Shown: piece by piece, positions 26,562 to 34,638 of the stretch | Position numbering within the stretch: the first letter of the stretch is position 1 | Layout: every line of letters begins with the position of its first letter | Assembly (NCBI RefSeq): GCF_003055625.1 | Contig: NZ_CP028811.1 | Coordinates: forward strand, 806,001 to 870,000 | DNA from: Flavobacterium magnum | GTDB lineage: Bacteria; Bacteroidota; Bacteroidia; Flavobacteriales; Flavobacteriaceae | Direction of reading: 5' to 3' | Length of the DNA stretch: 64,000 nucleotides | The notes under the pieces: model-generated | Seen by the model: only the letters and a program-made list of their open reading frames with translations | What the model was told of the DNA's origin: nothing | The model's database searches: none | Program-made: the position numbers and the translations under genes

Positions 26562-26585
26562 TATTTTTAGACAAATCTAAAAATA
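26562..26585. promoter_or_regulatory. 24-bp palindrome, candidate DtxR/MntR-type operator
   Basis: Two perfect 10-bp arms, TATTTTTAGA (26562-26571) and TCTAAAAATA (26576-26585), flank CAAA. It lies between the divergent outer-membrane and Nramp genes, 4 nt from the -33 element of the Nramp promoter. On the minus strand it contains TAGATTTG, a possible -7 element for the outer-membrane gene. The best candidate binder is the DtxR-family protein encoded at 28546. Confidence 0.65.
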
Positions 26586-26589
26586 TTAT

Positions 26590-26618
26590 TTTGCAAACAA
26601 AAATATTATTTATATTTG
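26590..26618 (+). promoter_or_regulatory. Promoter of the Nramp-UspA gene
   Basis: TTTG (26590-26593), 17 nt, then TATATTTG (26611-26618): an excellent match to the Bacteroidetes consensus. The predicted start near 26625 gives a 16-nt leader. A 14-nt near-repeat (AAAAATATTATTTT / AAAAATATTATTTA at 26579 and 26599, two helical turns apart) overlaps it. Confidence 0.75.
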
Positions 26619-26640
26619 CTTTGAAAAAAATACGTTCGTT

Positions 26641-28515
26641 ATGAAAGGCAAATCTTTAGAAGAGGTCAACCAGTCCATTTCTACACAAAATAAGACCTCC
26701 GTATTCCGGAAAGTCCTGGCATTTTTCGGACCGGCATACCTGATCAGCGTCGGGTATATGGATCCGGGGAATTGGGCTACGGACATCGCGGGCGGAAGCC
26801 AGTTCGGTTATGCGCTCCTTTGGGTATTGCTGATGAGCAACATCATGGCCCTGCTGTTGCAAAGCCTCAGTGCCCGGTTAGGGATTGTAACGCAGCTTGA
26901 TCTGGCGCAGGCCTCGAGAGAAACCTACTCGCCCTTTGTCAACTACATTTTATATTTCCTGGCCGAGATTGCTATTGCGGCCTGCGATTTAGCCGAAGTA
27001 CTCGGAATGGCTATCGGGATTAACCTGCTGTTCGACATCGACCTGGTCCCCGCGGTGATGATTACGGTGCTGGATACCTTTTTATTATTGTTCCTGATCA
27101 ATAAGGGCATGCGCAAAATGGAGGCTTTTATTATCGCACTGGTCGCTATTATCGGGGTGTCGTTTGTTTTCGAGATGATTTTTGCGCAGCCCGAACTACC
27201 CAAGGTTTTCGCGGGACTGATTCCATCGATACCAAATGAAACGGCTTTATACATCGCGATCGGGATTATCGGGGCTACAGTGATGCCCCACAACCTCTAC
27301 CTGCATTCTTCATTGGTGCAAACGCGGAAATTCGACCGCAGCAAGGCCGGGATCTTACAGGCTCTCAAGTACAATTTTATCGATTCGGCGATTGCGCTCA
27401 ATCTGGCATTTTTCGTGAATGCGGCCATTTTGATTCTCGCAGCGGCGACATTCTATAAAAACGGGAAGTTCGATGTCGCCGAAATCCAGGATGCACACCA
27501 ATTCCTGCAGCCCTATCTTGGGACGCAATGGGCTCCGGTACTGTTTGCGGTCGCTTTGATTGCAGCCGGCCAAAGTTCGACGGTCACCGGCACGCTCGCC
27601 GGCCAGATTATTATGGAAGGTTACCTCAATTTGCGCATACAACCGTGGGTGCGCCGCATCCTGACACGGCTCATTGCTATTGTACCGGCTGTGATCGTGA
27701 TTTCTGTTTTCGGGGAAAGCGTTACCGGAAAAATGTTGATTTTCAGTCAGGTGATTCTGAGCCTGCAACTGGGCTTTGCGATCATCCCATTAATCCATTT
27801 TGTGAGCGACAAACGCAAGATGAAAGGTTTTGAAATCGGGATCCCAACCCGGATTGCCGCCTGGATTATCGCCATCATCATTGTGTCGCTGAACGCAAAA
27901 CTCGTTTTCGACGAATTGAATGGCTGGCTGGAAACTTCTGAAAACCCGTTGGTACTTTGGCTTACTGCCGTTCCGTTGGCAATCGGGTTCCTGATCCTGC
28001 TGTTGTATATTGTTTTTACGCCATTTTTCAGGAAACATTCCCATGCGATTGACAACCATTCGCCACACAATCTCCAACTGAAGTTTTCGAAGTCTCCTGC
28101 ATTTGGCAAGAAAAACATTGCGATTTCGGTCGATTTTTCTTCGGCGGACGAATTTGCCATCAACAATGCCTTTGAGATGGGCGGGATTGAAGCCCAGTAC
28201 ACACTGATTCACGTTGTGGAAACAGTTGGGGCAATGTATTACGGTGGCAATATTGAGGACCATGAAACCAGTATCGATGAGAAGCTGCTAGCCGAGTACC
28301 GGGAAATGCTTACGCTGAAAGGCTACCGTGTGCAAACCCGCCTCGGCTTCGGAAAACCCGCCAAGGTCATTCCTGAAATTGTCAGTTCAATGCCGTTTGA
28401 TGTACTCGTGATGGGCGCACACGGGCACACCGGTTTTAAGGACCTGCTGTTCGGTACCACCGTAAATAAGGTCCGGCATAAAGTCAGCATTCCGCTTTTT
28501 ATTGTAAAAAAATAA
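26641..28515 (+). CDS. mntH: Nramp-family Mn2+/Fe2+ transporter fused to a C-terminal UspA domain
   Basis: 624 aa. Residues 1 to about 465 are the Nramp transporter: the metal-binding D-P-G-N is at 41-44 (YMDPGNWATDI), and the helix-6 motif GATVMPHNLYLHS carries the metal-ligand Met and His. About eleven hydrophobic segments follow. Residues 490-624 form a complete universal-stress domain (KKNIAISVDFSSADEF ... DVLVMGAHGHTG ... FGTTVNKVRHKVSIPLFIVKK) with the ATP-binding G-x2-G-x9-G-type motif intact. The fusion suggests gating or sensing by nucleotide at the cytoplasmic end. It is followed after 30 nt by the DtxR-family regulator. Confidence 0.95.
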   Translation: MKGKSLEEVNQSISTQNKTSVFRKVLAFFGPAYLISVGYMDPGNWATDIAGGSQFGYALLWVLLMSNIMALLLQSLSARLGIVTQLDLAQASRETYSPFVNYILYFLAEIAIAACDLAEVLGMAIGINLLFDIDLVPAVMITVLDTFLLLFLINKGMRKMEAFIIALVAIIGVSFVFEMIFAQPELPKVFAGLIPSIPNETALYIAIGIIGATVMPHNLYLHSSLVQTRKFDRSKAGILQALKYNFIDSAIALNLAFFVNAAILILAAATFYKNGKFDVAEIQDAHQFLQPYLGTQWAPVLFAVALIAAGQSSTVTGTLAGQIIMEGYLNLRIQPWVRRILTRLIAIVPAVIVISVFGESVTGKMLIFSQVILSLQLGFAIIPLIHFVSDKRKMKGFEIGIPTRIAAWIIAIIIVSLNAKLVFDELNGWLETSENPLVLWLTAVPLAIGFLILLLYIVFTPFFRKHSHAIDNHSPHNLQLKFSKSPAFGKKNIAISVDFSSADEFAINNAFEMGGIEAQYTLIHVVETVGAMYYGGNIEDHETSIDEKLLAEYREMLTLKGYRVQTRLGFGKPAKVIPEIVSSMPFDVLVMGAHGHTGFKDLLFGTTVNKVRHKVSIPLFIVKK

Positions 28516-28523
28516 ACCTTTAC

Positions 28524-28531
28524 TACTTTTG
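28524..28531 (+). promoter_or_regulatory. Candidate -7 element for the DtxR-family gene
   Basis: TACTTTTG matches TAnnTTTG, with TTG 19 nt upstream (28502-28504, at the end of the Nramp gene). It gives a leader of about 8 nt, so the regulator may be transcribed independently as well as from the Nramp promoter. Confidence 0.5.
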
Positions 28532-28545
28532 CCAAAACTGACCTT

Positions 28546-29199
28546 ATGACTTTTTCGGAAGAAAATTACCTGAAGACGATTTACCACCTCACCATCCTCA
28601 CTGACAGTGGGGTCAGCACGAACGCTATAGCCGATAAAATGGAAACGAAAGCTTCTTCAGTCACTGATATGCTGAAGAAACTGGCCGAAAAGGATTTGGT
28701 CCACTATAAAAAATATCAGGGGGTATCGTTGACCGACAACGGTCGGCTTGCGGCCAAAATGATTGTGCGAAAACACCGCCTTTGGGAAGTATTTCTTGTG
28801 GAAAAGCTCGATTTTGCCTGGGATGAAGTGCATGATATCGCCGAACAGCTCGAACACATCAAGTCTGAAAAGCTCATCAACAAGCTCGACGATTTTCTTG
28901 GCAACCCGACCGAAGATCCGCATGGTGACCCGATTCCGGATGCCAATGGCCGTATCATTAAGATTGAAAAGCAGTTGCTGTCTGAACTCAACGAGAACCA
29001 ATCCGGTGTCTGCGTTGGCGTGAAAGACACCTCATCCGAGTTCCTTCAATACCTTGACAAGCTGGGAATTGCATTAGGAGCAGAAATTAAGGTGCTCGTT
29101 AAAGAGAGTTTTGACCAATCGCTCCGGATTGCCATAGGAACTAAAGAAAATGCAATCTCAAGTAAGATTGCGTCTAATCTCTTTGTGCAGCGGAGTTAA
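28546..29199 (+). CDS. DtxR/MntR-family metal-dependent transcriptional regulator
   Basis: 217 aa. The N-terminal winged helix (MTFSEENYLKTIYHLTILTDSGVSTNAIADKMETKASSVTDMLKKLAEKDLV) and the dimerisation region with metal ligands (MIVRKHRLWEVFLVEKLDFAWDEVHDIAEQLEHIKSEKL) match MntR/IdeR proteins. A C-terminal FeoA-like SH3 domain follows (about 140-215). It is expected to repress metal uptake genes when bound to Mn2+ or Fe2+. The Nramp gene directly upstream and the palindrome at 26562 are its obvious targets. Its last 4 nt overlap the convergent small cysteine gene. Confidence 0.93.
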   Translation: MTFSEENYLKTIYHLTILTDSGVSTNAIADKMETKASSVTDMLKKLAEKDLVHYKKYQGVSLTDNGRLAAKMIVRKHRLWEVFLVEKLDFAWDEVHDIAEQLEHIKSEKLINKLDDFLGNPTEDPHGDPIPDANGRIIKIEKQLLSELNENQSGVCVGVKDTSSEFLQYLDKLGIALGAEIKVLVKESFDQSLRIAIGTKENAISSKIASNLFVQRS

Positions 29200-29327
29200 T
29201 GGCATCCGCAACCATCTGAGCCACAGTTTTTAGCAGGTTTTCTTTTCTTCAGAAGAAACTTGCGCACTAAAAATGCGATGGCCAGTGCCAATGTCGTGAA
29301 CGCCAATATATCCTGAATATCATCCAT
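29196..29327 (-). CDS. FeoB-associated Cys-rich membrane protein
   Basis: 43 aa from the ATG at 29327; longer frames upstream run into feoB. One membrane segment (DILAFTTLALAIAFLVRKFLL) is followed by a basic stretch and a cysteine tail, NCGSDGCGCH. This matches the small proteins found after feoB in many Bacteroidetes. A role in the Feo iron pore or in handling Fe2+ is assumed from position only. It begins 20 nt after the feoB stop and ends inside the regulator gene on the other strand. Confidence 0.88.
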   Translation of the reverse strand: MDDIQDILAFTTLALAIAFLVRKFLLKKRKPAKNCGSDGCGCH

Positions 29328-29347
29328 TGCTTTGCTTTCTACTCTAT

Positions 29348-31456
29348 TTATTTCAGGGCCTGGAAGGCAACAAACGCGACAATGTATGCGAGCGAACTCA
29401 TAAATACCAATTGCGCCATCGGCCATTTCCAGGTATTGGTTTCTTTTTTCGTGATGGCCAGCGTACTGGCACATTGCATCGCAAATGCATAAAACAGCAG
29501 CAATGAAATCCCGGAAGCGAAATTGAAGATTTTATTTCCGGTTTGCTGATCGGTTTCCGCCTGCATCTTGTCTCTGATAGTGTCTTCGTTGTCTGCGTCG
29601 CCCACACTGTAAATGGTTGCCAGCGTGCCCACGAAGACTTCCCTGGCTGCAAACGAACTCAAAATTGCAATACCTATTTTCCAGTCGTAACCCAGCGGCC
29701 TGATGACGGGCTCAATGGTTTTCCCCATGATCCCGATATAGGAATTTTCGAGTTTGTAAGACGCGATCCGTTCATCGACATACGCCTTATCGAAATGCCC
29801 CTTCTCCTGCTTGATCTCATCCAGGACGATGTTTTCGGCATTCCTGAAATTTTTCCCCGGACCGAATGAAGCCAGGAACCAAAGCACAATTGATATGGCA
29901 AGGATAATTTTCCCGGCACCCAGCACAAATGCTCGTGTTTTTTCAACCACATTCAAGGCGACATTTTTAAACAGCGGCAATTTGTAGTTTGGCATTTCCA
30001 CTACAAAGAAGGTTTTGCCTTTTATCCTGAGCACTTTATTCAGAATATAGGCTGACAATACCGCAGTCGCAAACCCCAGTAAGTACAACGCCATCAGCGT
30101 AAGCCCCTGGGTGTTGAAAATCCCTAAAACCCTGTTCTTCGGGATAATAAGCGAAATGATGATCGAATATACCGGCAACCTCGCCGAGCAGGTCGTAAAT
30201 GGTGTGACTAAGATGGTGATCAGCCGTTCTTTCCAGTTTTCAATATTGCGCGTAGCCATGATGGCCGGAATGGCGCATGCCGTCCCTGAAATTAACGGCA
30301 CGACGCTTTTGCCGCTGAGTCCGAACCGGCGCATGATCTTATCCATCAGGAAGACCACGCGACTCATGTATCCGGTTTCCTCAAGTATCGAGATGAAAAG
30401 GAACAGGAAGGCAATCTGGGGGATAAAGATGACAATACCGCCGATTCCGGGAATGATTCCCTGCGAAATCAGGTCGGTGAAAATGCCTTTTGGAAGTGTT
30501 TCCGCCGCAAACGCGCTGAGCCAGGTAAAACTATTGTCAATCCAATCCATCGGGTAACTGGACCAATCAAAGATAGATTGGAAGATGAGCAGCAGTATGA
30601 ACGAGAAAATCACATAACCCCAGACTTTATGCGTGAGGACACGGTCGAGGCGGCTCCTGAAATCGCGCGCTTTCCCGGTGTCAACGGTACGACCTTCTTT
30701 GAGTACATCGTTGATAAACTGGTAACGTTTGATGGTTTCTTTCTGCTGCAGCCGTTTTAGCTCAGCATTGGGTTTTGCGAAATTATGCGTATCGATGAAA
30801 TTCTTGTTCAGGTTCGAGAAATTAACGTCCTGCGTGATGACGAGCCAAAGCTTGTATAGCGATTGCTTCGGGAAGGCTTTTCTCAGGCCGTTGAAGTAAT
30901 CAGTGTCGATATTTGAGGCGTTCAGGCACGGTTCGACCGACAATGAGTTGTAATCGACAATCAGCTTCTTCAACGCTTCGATGCCGGTTTTTTTCCGCGC
31001 ACTCACCAGCGCAATCTTTGTTTTGAGATGGCTCTCGAGGTACGGGATATCCAGCGAAATGCCTTTGAGTTCCATACGATCGGCCATATTGATGACCAGG
31101 ATCGTAGGGATTTCGAGGTCTTTTATTTGGGTAAAAAGCAGCAGGTTCCGTTTGAGGTTTTCCACATCGGTGACCAAAACCGCAACATCCGGATAGTCCC
31201 TGTCGTTCTTATTAAGCAGCAATTCAATCACGACGTTTTCGTCAATTGAACTGGCATTGAGGCTGTACGTACCCGGTAAATCAAGGATGACCCCTTTAAA
31301 TCCTAATGGTAAATTACAAAAACCCTGTTTGCGTTCCACCGTGATTCCGGGATAATTCCCCACCTGCTGGTTCAGTCCCGTGAGTTGGTTGAATACCGAA
31401 GTCTTTCCCGTGTTCGGGTTCCCGATAAGCGCAACTTTAATGCTATGGTCCGGCAT
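29348..31456 (-). CDS. feoB: Ferrous iron transport protein B
   Basis: 702 aa. Inner-membrane Fe2+ transporter with an N-terminal G domain: G1 GNPNTGKTS (12-20), G3 DLPG (59-62), G4 NMAD (123-126). A helical GDI-like domain follows, then the membrane part with two Gate motifs containing conserved cysteines (SGTACAIPAIMATRNIE and TPFTTCSARLPVYSIII). It follows feoA by 2 nt. Confidence 0.97.
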   Translation of the reverse strand: MPDHSIKVALIGNPNTGKTSVFNQLTGLNQQVGNYPGITVERKQGFCNLPLGFKGVILDLPGTYSLNASSIDENVVIELLLNKNDRDYPDVAVLVTDVENLKRNLLLFTQIKDLEIPTILVINMADRMELKGISLDIPYLESHLKTKIALVSARKKTGIEALKKLIVDYNSLSVEPCLNASNIDTDYFNGLRKAFPKQSLYKLWLVITQDVNFSNLNKNFIDTHNFAKPNAELKRLQQKETIKRYQFINDVLKEGRTVDTGKARDFRSRLDRVLTHKVWGYVIFSFILLLIFQSIFDWSSYPMDWIDNSFTWLSAFAAETLPKGIFTDLISQGIIPGIGGIVIFIPQIAFLFLFISILEETGYMSRVVFLMDKIMRRFGLSGKSVVPLISGTACAIPAIMATRNIENWKERLITILVTPFTTCSARLPVYSIIISLIIPKNRVLGIFNTQGLTLMALYLLGFATAVLSAYILNKVLRIKGKTFFVVEMPNYKLPLFKNVALNVVEKTRAFVLGAGKIILAISIVLWFLASFGPGKNFRNAENIVLDEIKQEKGHFDKAYVDERIASYKLENSYIGIMGKTIEPVIRPLGYDWKIGIAILSSFAAREVFVGTLATIYSVGDADNEDTIRDKMQAETDQQTGNKIFNFASGISLLLFYAFAMQCASTLAITKKETNTWKWPMAQLVFMSSLAYIVAFVAFQALK

Positions 31457-31458
31457 TC

Positions 31459-31698
31459 TCAGGAAGGATTTTTAATGATTTCAACCTCGATTGCGGAAGC
31501 CGTTTCCAGCCGGATGGCAAGATGGCTGTCGTTGATGTTAAGGAACAACGGGTCGCCGAACGGGGCAATCTGGAGCAATTCCACGGTGTTTCCCGGCAAA
31601 CAGCCCATTTCGATCAACTTCAACGGGACGGTGTTGATGTCAAAATCAGTGATGATGGCTTTTTCGCCTATTTCGAGCTGGGCAATGGTGGTCTGCAA
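31459..31698 (-). CDS. feoA: Ferrous iron transport protein A (TTG start)
   Basis: 79 aa SH3-like protein that works with FeoB. Family features: IAQLEIGEKAIITDFD, then LIEMGCLPGNTVELLQIAPFGDPLFLNI and LAIRLETASAIEVE. An in-frame stop lies two codons before the TTG at 31698 and no ATG is available, so TTG is the only standard start. Promoter and palindrome lie immediately upstream. Confidence 0.93.
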   Translation of the reverse strand: MQTTIAQLEIGEKAIITDFDINTVPLKLIEMGCLPGNTVELLQIAPFGDPLFLNINDSHLAIRLETASAIEVEIIKNPS

Positions 31699-31700
31699 AT

Positions 31701-31728
31701 CTTATTTAGATTGAATAAGGCAAAAGTA
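31701..31728 (-). promoter_or_regulatory. feoAB promoter with palindrome at the transcription start
   Basis: Minus-strand TACTTTTG (31728-31721) matches TAnnTTTG and puts the start near 31714. A 19-bp palindrome with 6-bp arms (CTTATT 31701-31706, AATAAG 31714-31719) covers that start. Its minus strand reads AATCTAAA, the same half-site as in the Nramp palindrome. Confidence 0.55.
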
Positions 31729-31775
31729 TTAAAAATTAATGAGATCGGGCAGGAATCGAGGCTGCAATTTTCGAA

Positions 31776-32444
31776 TTATTCTTCGGCAGATAAGATCGCG
31801 ATATCTTTAATAAGCCGCTGAATTTCTTCGGTTTTGGTGCCGTCATAAAATCCGCGGATGCGCCTCTGGGTATCGACAAGGATAAAGTTCTCGGTGTGCA
31901 CCATATCGTACAGCTCCGACGCATTCGCCGTTTTAACCGCCAGGTAAGATTTCCGGGCGAGATAATAAATGTCTTTTTTGTTTCCTGTAACCAGGTTCCA
32001 CTTGCTGTCGATGACACCTTTTTCCACCGCATATTTTTTAAGCACGGGCACGCTGTCCTGATCCGGAAAAACCGAGTGCGACAGCAGCATGACTTTGGGG
32101 TTGTTTTTGACAGCCTTTTGCACTTCGACCATATTGTCTGTCATAATGGGGCAAATGGTCCGGCAGGTCGTAAAGAAAAAATCGGCGACATAAATCTTAC
32201 CTTCATAGTCTTTTTGCGTAATGGTTTTGCCATTCTGGTTCACAAAAGAGAAATCGGCAATCGTGTGGTTTTTACTGATATATTGTATCGAGGTGTCCAC
32301 CATTTCAGGATTGACATCGGACGGATTGAATACCGGCAATTGCGGTTTCGGCTTCAATATCCGGTAAGCCACAGACAGGAAAACTACTGTGAGCAAGCCC
32401 ATTGCGATAATGAAAATCCGGTATTTCTTAAAGAAGCCAGCCAT
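31776..32444 (-). CDS. SCO family protein (copper/thiol chaperone for cytochrome oxidase)
   Basis: 222 aa from the ATG at 32444. An N-terminal membrane anchor (about 8-28) holds a periplasmic thioredoxin-fold domain. The Cu-binding C-x-x-x-C is in FFTTCRTICPIM (Cys94, Cys98), with the matching His181 in DMVHTENFILVD. SCO proteins deliver copper to, or reduce, the CuA site of cytochrome c oxidase. It is upstream of feoA on the same strand, but the feoA promoter separates them. Confidence 0.93.
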   Translation of the reverse strand: MAGFFKKYRIFIIAMGLLTVVFLSVAYRILKPKPQLPVFNPSDVNPEMVDTSIQYISKNHTIADFSFVNQNGKTITQKDYEGKIYVADFFFTTCRTICPIMTDNMVEVQKAVKNNPKVMLLSHSVFPDQDSVPVLKKYAVEKGVIDSKWNLVTGNKKDIYYLARKSYLAVKTANASELYDMVHTENFILVDTQRRIRGFYDGTKTEEIQRLIKDIAILSAEE

Positions 32445-32532
32445 GGAGATAAATTTGGTACAAAAGTACAAAAGCGCAAGTATCCGGCGTCGCATTAACT
32501 TTTAAATTAACGCCTTTTAAAACTATAATCGG

Positions 32533-32540
32533 TATTTTTG
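32533..32540 (+). promoter_or_regulatory. Candidate -7 element for the M13 peptidase gene
   Basis: TATTTTTG matches TAnnTTTG, 21 nt before the ATG at 32562 (leader about 15 nt). It lies downstream of a start at 32538, which excludes that longer frame. Confidence 0.55.
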
Positions 32541-32561
32541 TTGCACACAAATTACATACTG

Positions 32562-34607
32562 ATGAAAATAGATATTAAAAACGCGATTCTGGTTCCGGCG
32601 ATTTTGCTTTCAATGGCCGAAGCCACCGCACAAAAAGAACCCGGCGTCAATACATCCTACATGGATAAGGGCGTGCGGCCGAACGATAATTTTTTCCGTT
32701 TCGTCAACGGCGCGTGGCTGGATAAAACTGAAATTCCCGCCGACAAAACCAATTGGGGCAGTTTTAACGAGTTACGCCAGAACACCGATAAAGATGCTCT
32801 GGCCATACTTAAGGAAGCAGCGGCTGATCCTAAATACAAATCGGCTACCGACCAGGGTAAGGCAATCAACGTGTATAAATCGGTGATGGACACGGTCGGA
32901 CGAAACAAGCAGGGCATCGATCCGCTCAAGGCGACACTGGCAAAAATCGATGCAGTACGCACTATCAAGGACCTCCAAAAATTGCTCACTGAAGCGCAGC
33001 CTTATGGCGGGCTTGGCTTTTTCCGCATTGGCATTGACGCTGATGAGAAGAACAGCAACCGCAATATCGTATACCTGGCGCCCGGCAGTGTTGGCTTGCC
33101 GGACCGTGACTATTATGTTTCGGACGACAAGGATTCAAAGGAAAAACGGGAACTTTATACAGCCCATGTAAGCCGAATGCTGCAGTACCTCGGCGAAAAG
33201 CCACAACAGGCTAAGTCTGAGGCGCAGCAAATCCTGGCCATTGAGACGGCGATGTCGCTACCCCGCTTTGACCGGGTGCAGCGCAGGGACAGCCGTTTGT
33301 CATACAACCCGATGTCGGTTGCCGGATTGCAGCAATTGATGCCATCGGTGAACTGGAAGCAGTTTTTCGATGAAACGGGATTGCAGAAAACCGATTCGCT
33401 GATTGTTACGCAGCCAAATTATTTTGCGGCACTCGAAAAAATACTCAAAGAGCAAAAAACCGATACCTGGAAAGCATACCTCAAATGGACCCTGCTTAAC
33501 GGCGCCGCCGGCAGGTTGTCTACAGATATTGAAAATGCAAACTGGGAATTCTATGGCAAAACGCTTACCGGCGCGCTGAAGCAACGCCCGCGGGAGGAAC
33601 GCGCATTGCAGGCAGTGAACGGCTCGGTCGGAGAAGCATTGGGCAAATTGTATGTAGCGAAAAAATTCCCTGCCGAGGCCAAAGCCAAAGCGGAAACCAT
33701 GATCAGGAATATCATGCGTGCGTATGAAATGCGGATCAATAACCTCACGTGGATGGGTGCCGAAACCAAAAAGAAAGCCATTGAGAAACTCAACAAACTC
33801 ACGGTCAAAATCGGTTATCCGGACCAATGGAAGGACTATTCGTCACTCACCATCGTGGCGCCTGCCGACGGTGGAAGTTATTACTCCAACAGCCTAAACC
33901 TCGCTAAATGGCACTATGAGGAAGACCTGAAAAAACTCGGCAAACCCGTTGACAAGTCAGAGTGGGGCATGTCACCGCAAACGGTTAACGCTTATTACAA
34001 TCCGTCATACAATGAAATCGTATTCCCTGCGGCCATCCTGCAGCCGCCGTTCTACAATTACCAGGCTGATGAGGCCGTGAATTATGGAGGCATAGGCGGT
34101 GTCATAGGGCATGAAATCTCGCACGGCTTTGACGATTCTGGAGCGCGTTACAATGCAGACGGCAATCTGGTGGACTGGTGGACAGCCGATGATTTGAAGC
34201 AGTTCGGTGAACTCACCGGCGCACTGGCTGCACAGTACAGTGCGTTGGAACCATTGCCGGGAACCTTTGTCGACGGGAAATTCACGTTGGGCGAGAACAT
34301 CGGGGATCTGGGCGGTATCAATGCGGCTTACGACGGTTTGAAGTTATACCTGAAGGAAAACGGTAACCCCGGACTGATTGACGGTTTCACACCCGAGCAG
34401 CGCTTTTTCATTTCCTGGGCCACCATCTGGCGTGCTAAAATGCGCGATGAAGCGATAAAGAACCAGGTAAAAACCGACCCGCATTCGCCGGCCATGTACC
34501 GCGCCTATGTGCCTTTGCAGAATGTGGATGCATTCTATGAAGCCTTTGGCATCAAGCAGGGAGACGGCATGTTCATCCCCTCGGATAAACGGGTCAGGAT
34601 CTGGTAA
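32562..34607 (+). CDS. M13 family (neprilysin-like) zinc metallopeptidase
   Basis: 681 aa from the ATG at 32562. A signal peptide (MKIDIKNAILVPAILLSMAEATAQ) directs export. The N-terminal M13 domain opens with RPNDNFFRFVNGAWLDKTEIP. The zinc site H-E-x-x-H is VIGHEISHGFDDSG (His517), the third ligand is in GENIGDLGG, and the C-terminus is the family's KRVRIW. No lipobox is seen, so it is probably soluble in the periplasm. A hairpin terminator follows directly. Confidence 0.95.
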   Translation: MKIDIKNAILVPAILLSMAEATAQKEPGVNTSYMDKGVRPNDNFFRFVNGAWLDKTEIPADKTNWGSFNELRQNTDKDALAILKEAAADPKYKSATDQGKAINVYKSVMDTVGRNKQGIDPLKATLAKIDAVRTIKDLQKLLTEAQPYGGLGFFRIGIDADEKNSNRNIVYLAPGSVGLPDRDYYVSDDKDSKEKRELYTAHVSRMLQYLGEKPQQAKSEAQQILAIETAMSLPRFDRVQRRDSRLSYNPMSVAGLQQLMPSVNWKQFFDETGLQKTDSLIVTQPNYFAALEKILKEQKTDTWKAYLKWTLLNGAAGRLSTDIENANWEFYGKTLTGALKQRPREERALQAVNGSVGEALGKLYVAKKFPAEAKAKAETMIRNIMRAYEMRINNLTWMGAETKKKAIEKLNKLTVKIGYPDQWKDYSSLTIVAPADGGSYYSNSLNLAKWHYEEDLKKLGKPVDKSEWGMSPQTVNAYYNPSYNEIVFPAAILQPPFYNYQADEAVNYGGIGGVIGHEISHGFDDSGARYNADGNLVDWWTADDLKQFGELTGALAAQYSALEPLPGTFVDGKFTLGENIGDLGGINAAYDGLKLYLKENGNPGLIDGFTPEQRFFISWATIWRAKMRDEAIKNQVKTDPHSPAMYRAYVPLQNVDAFYEAFGIKQGDGMFIPSDKRVRIW

Positions 34608-34612
34608 AAAAC

Positions 34613-34638
34613 AAAATCCCCTTCATGGGGATTTTTTT
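34613..34638 (+). terminator. Rho-independent terminator between M13 peptidase and CDF genes
   Basis: Stem AAAATCCCC (34613-34621) with GGGGATTTT (34627-34635), loop TTCAT, then a T-run. It could also serve the convergent CDF gene, whose stop lies within its 3' edge. Confidence 0.9.
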
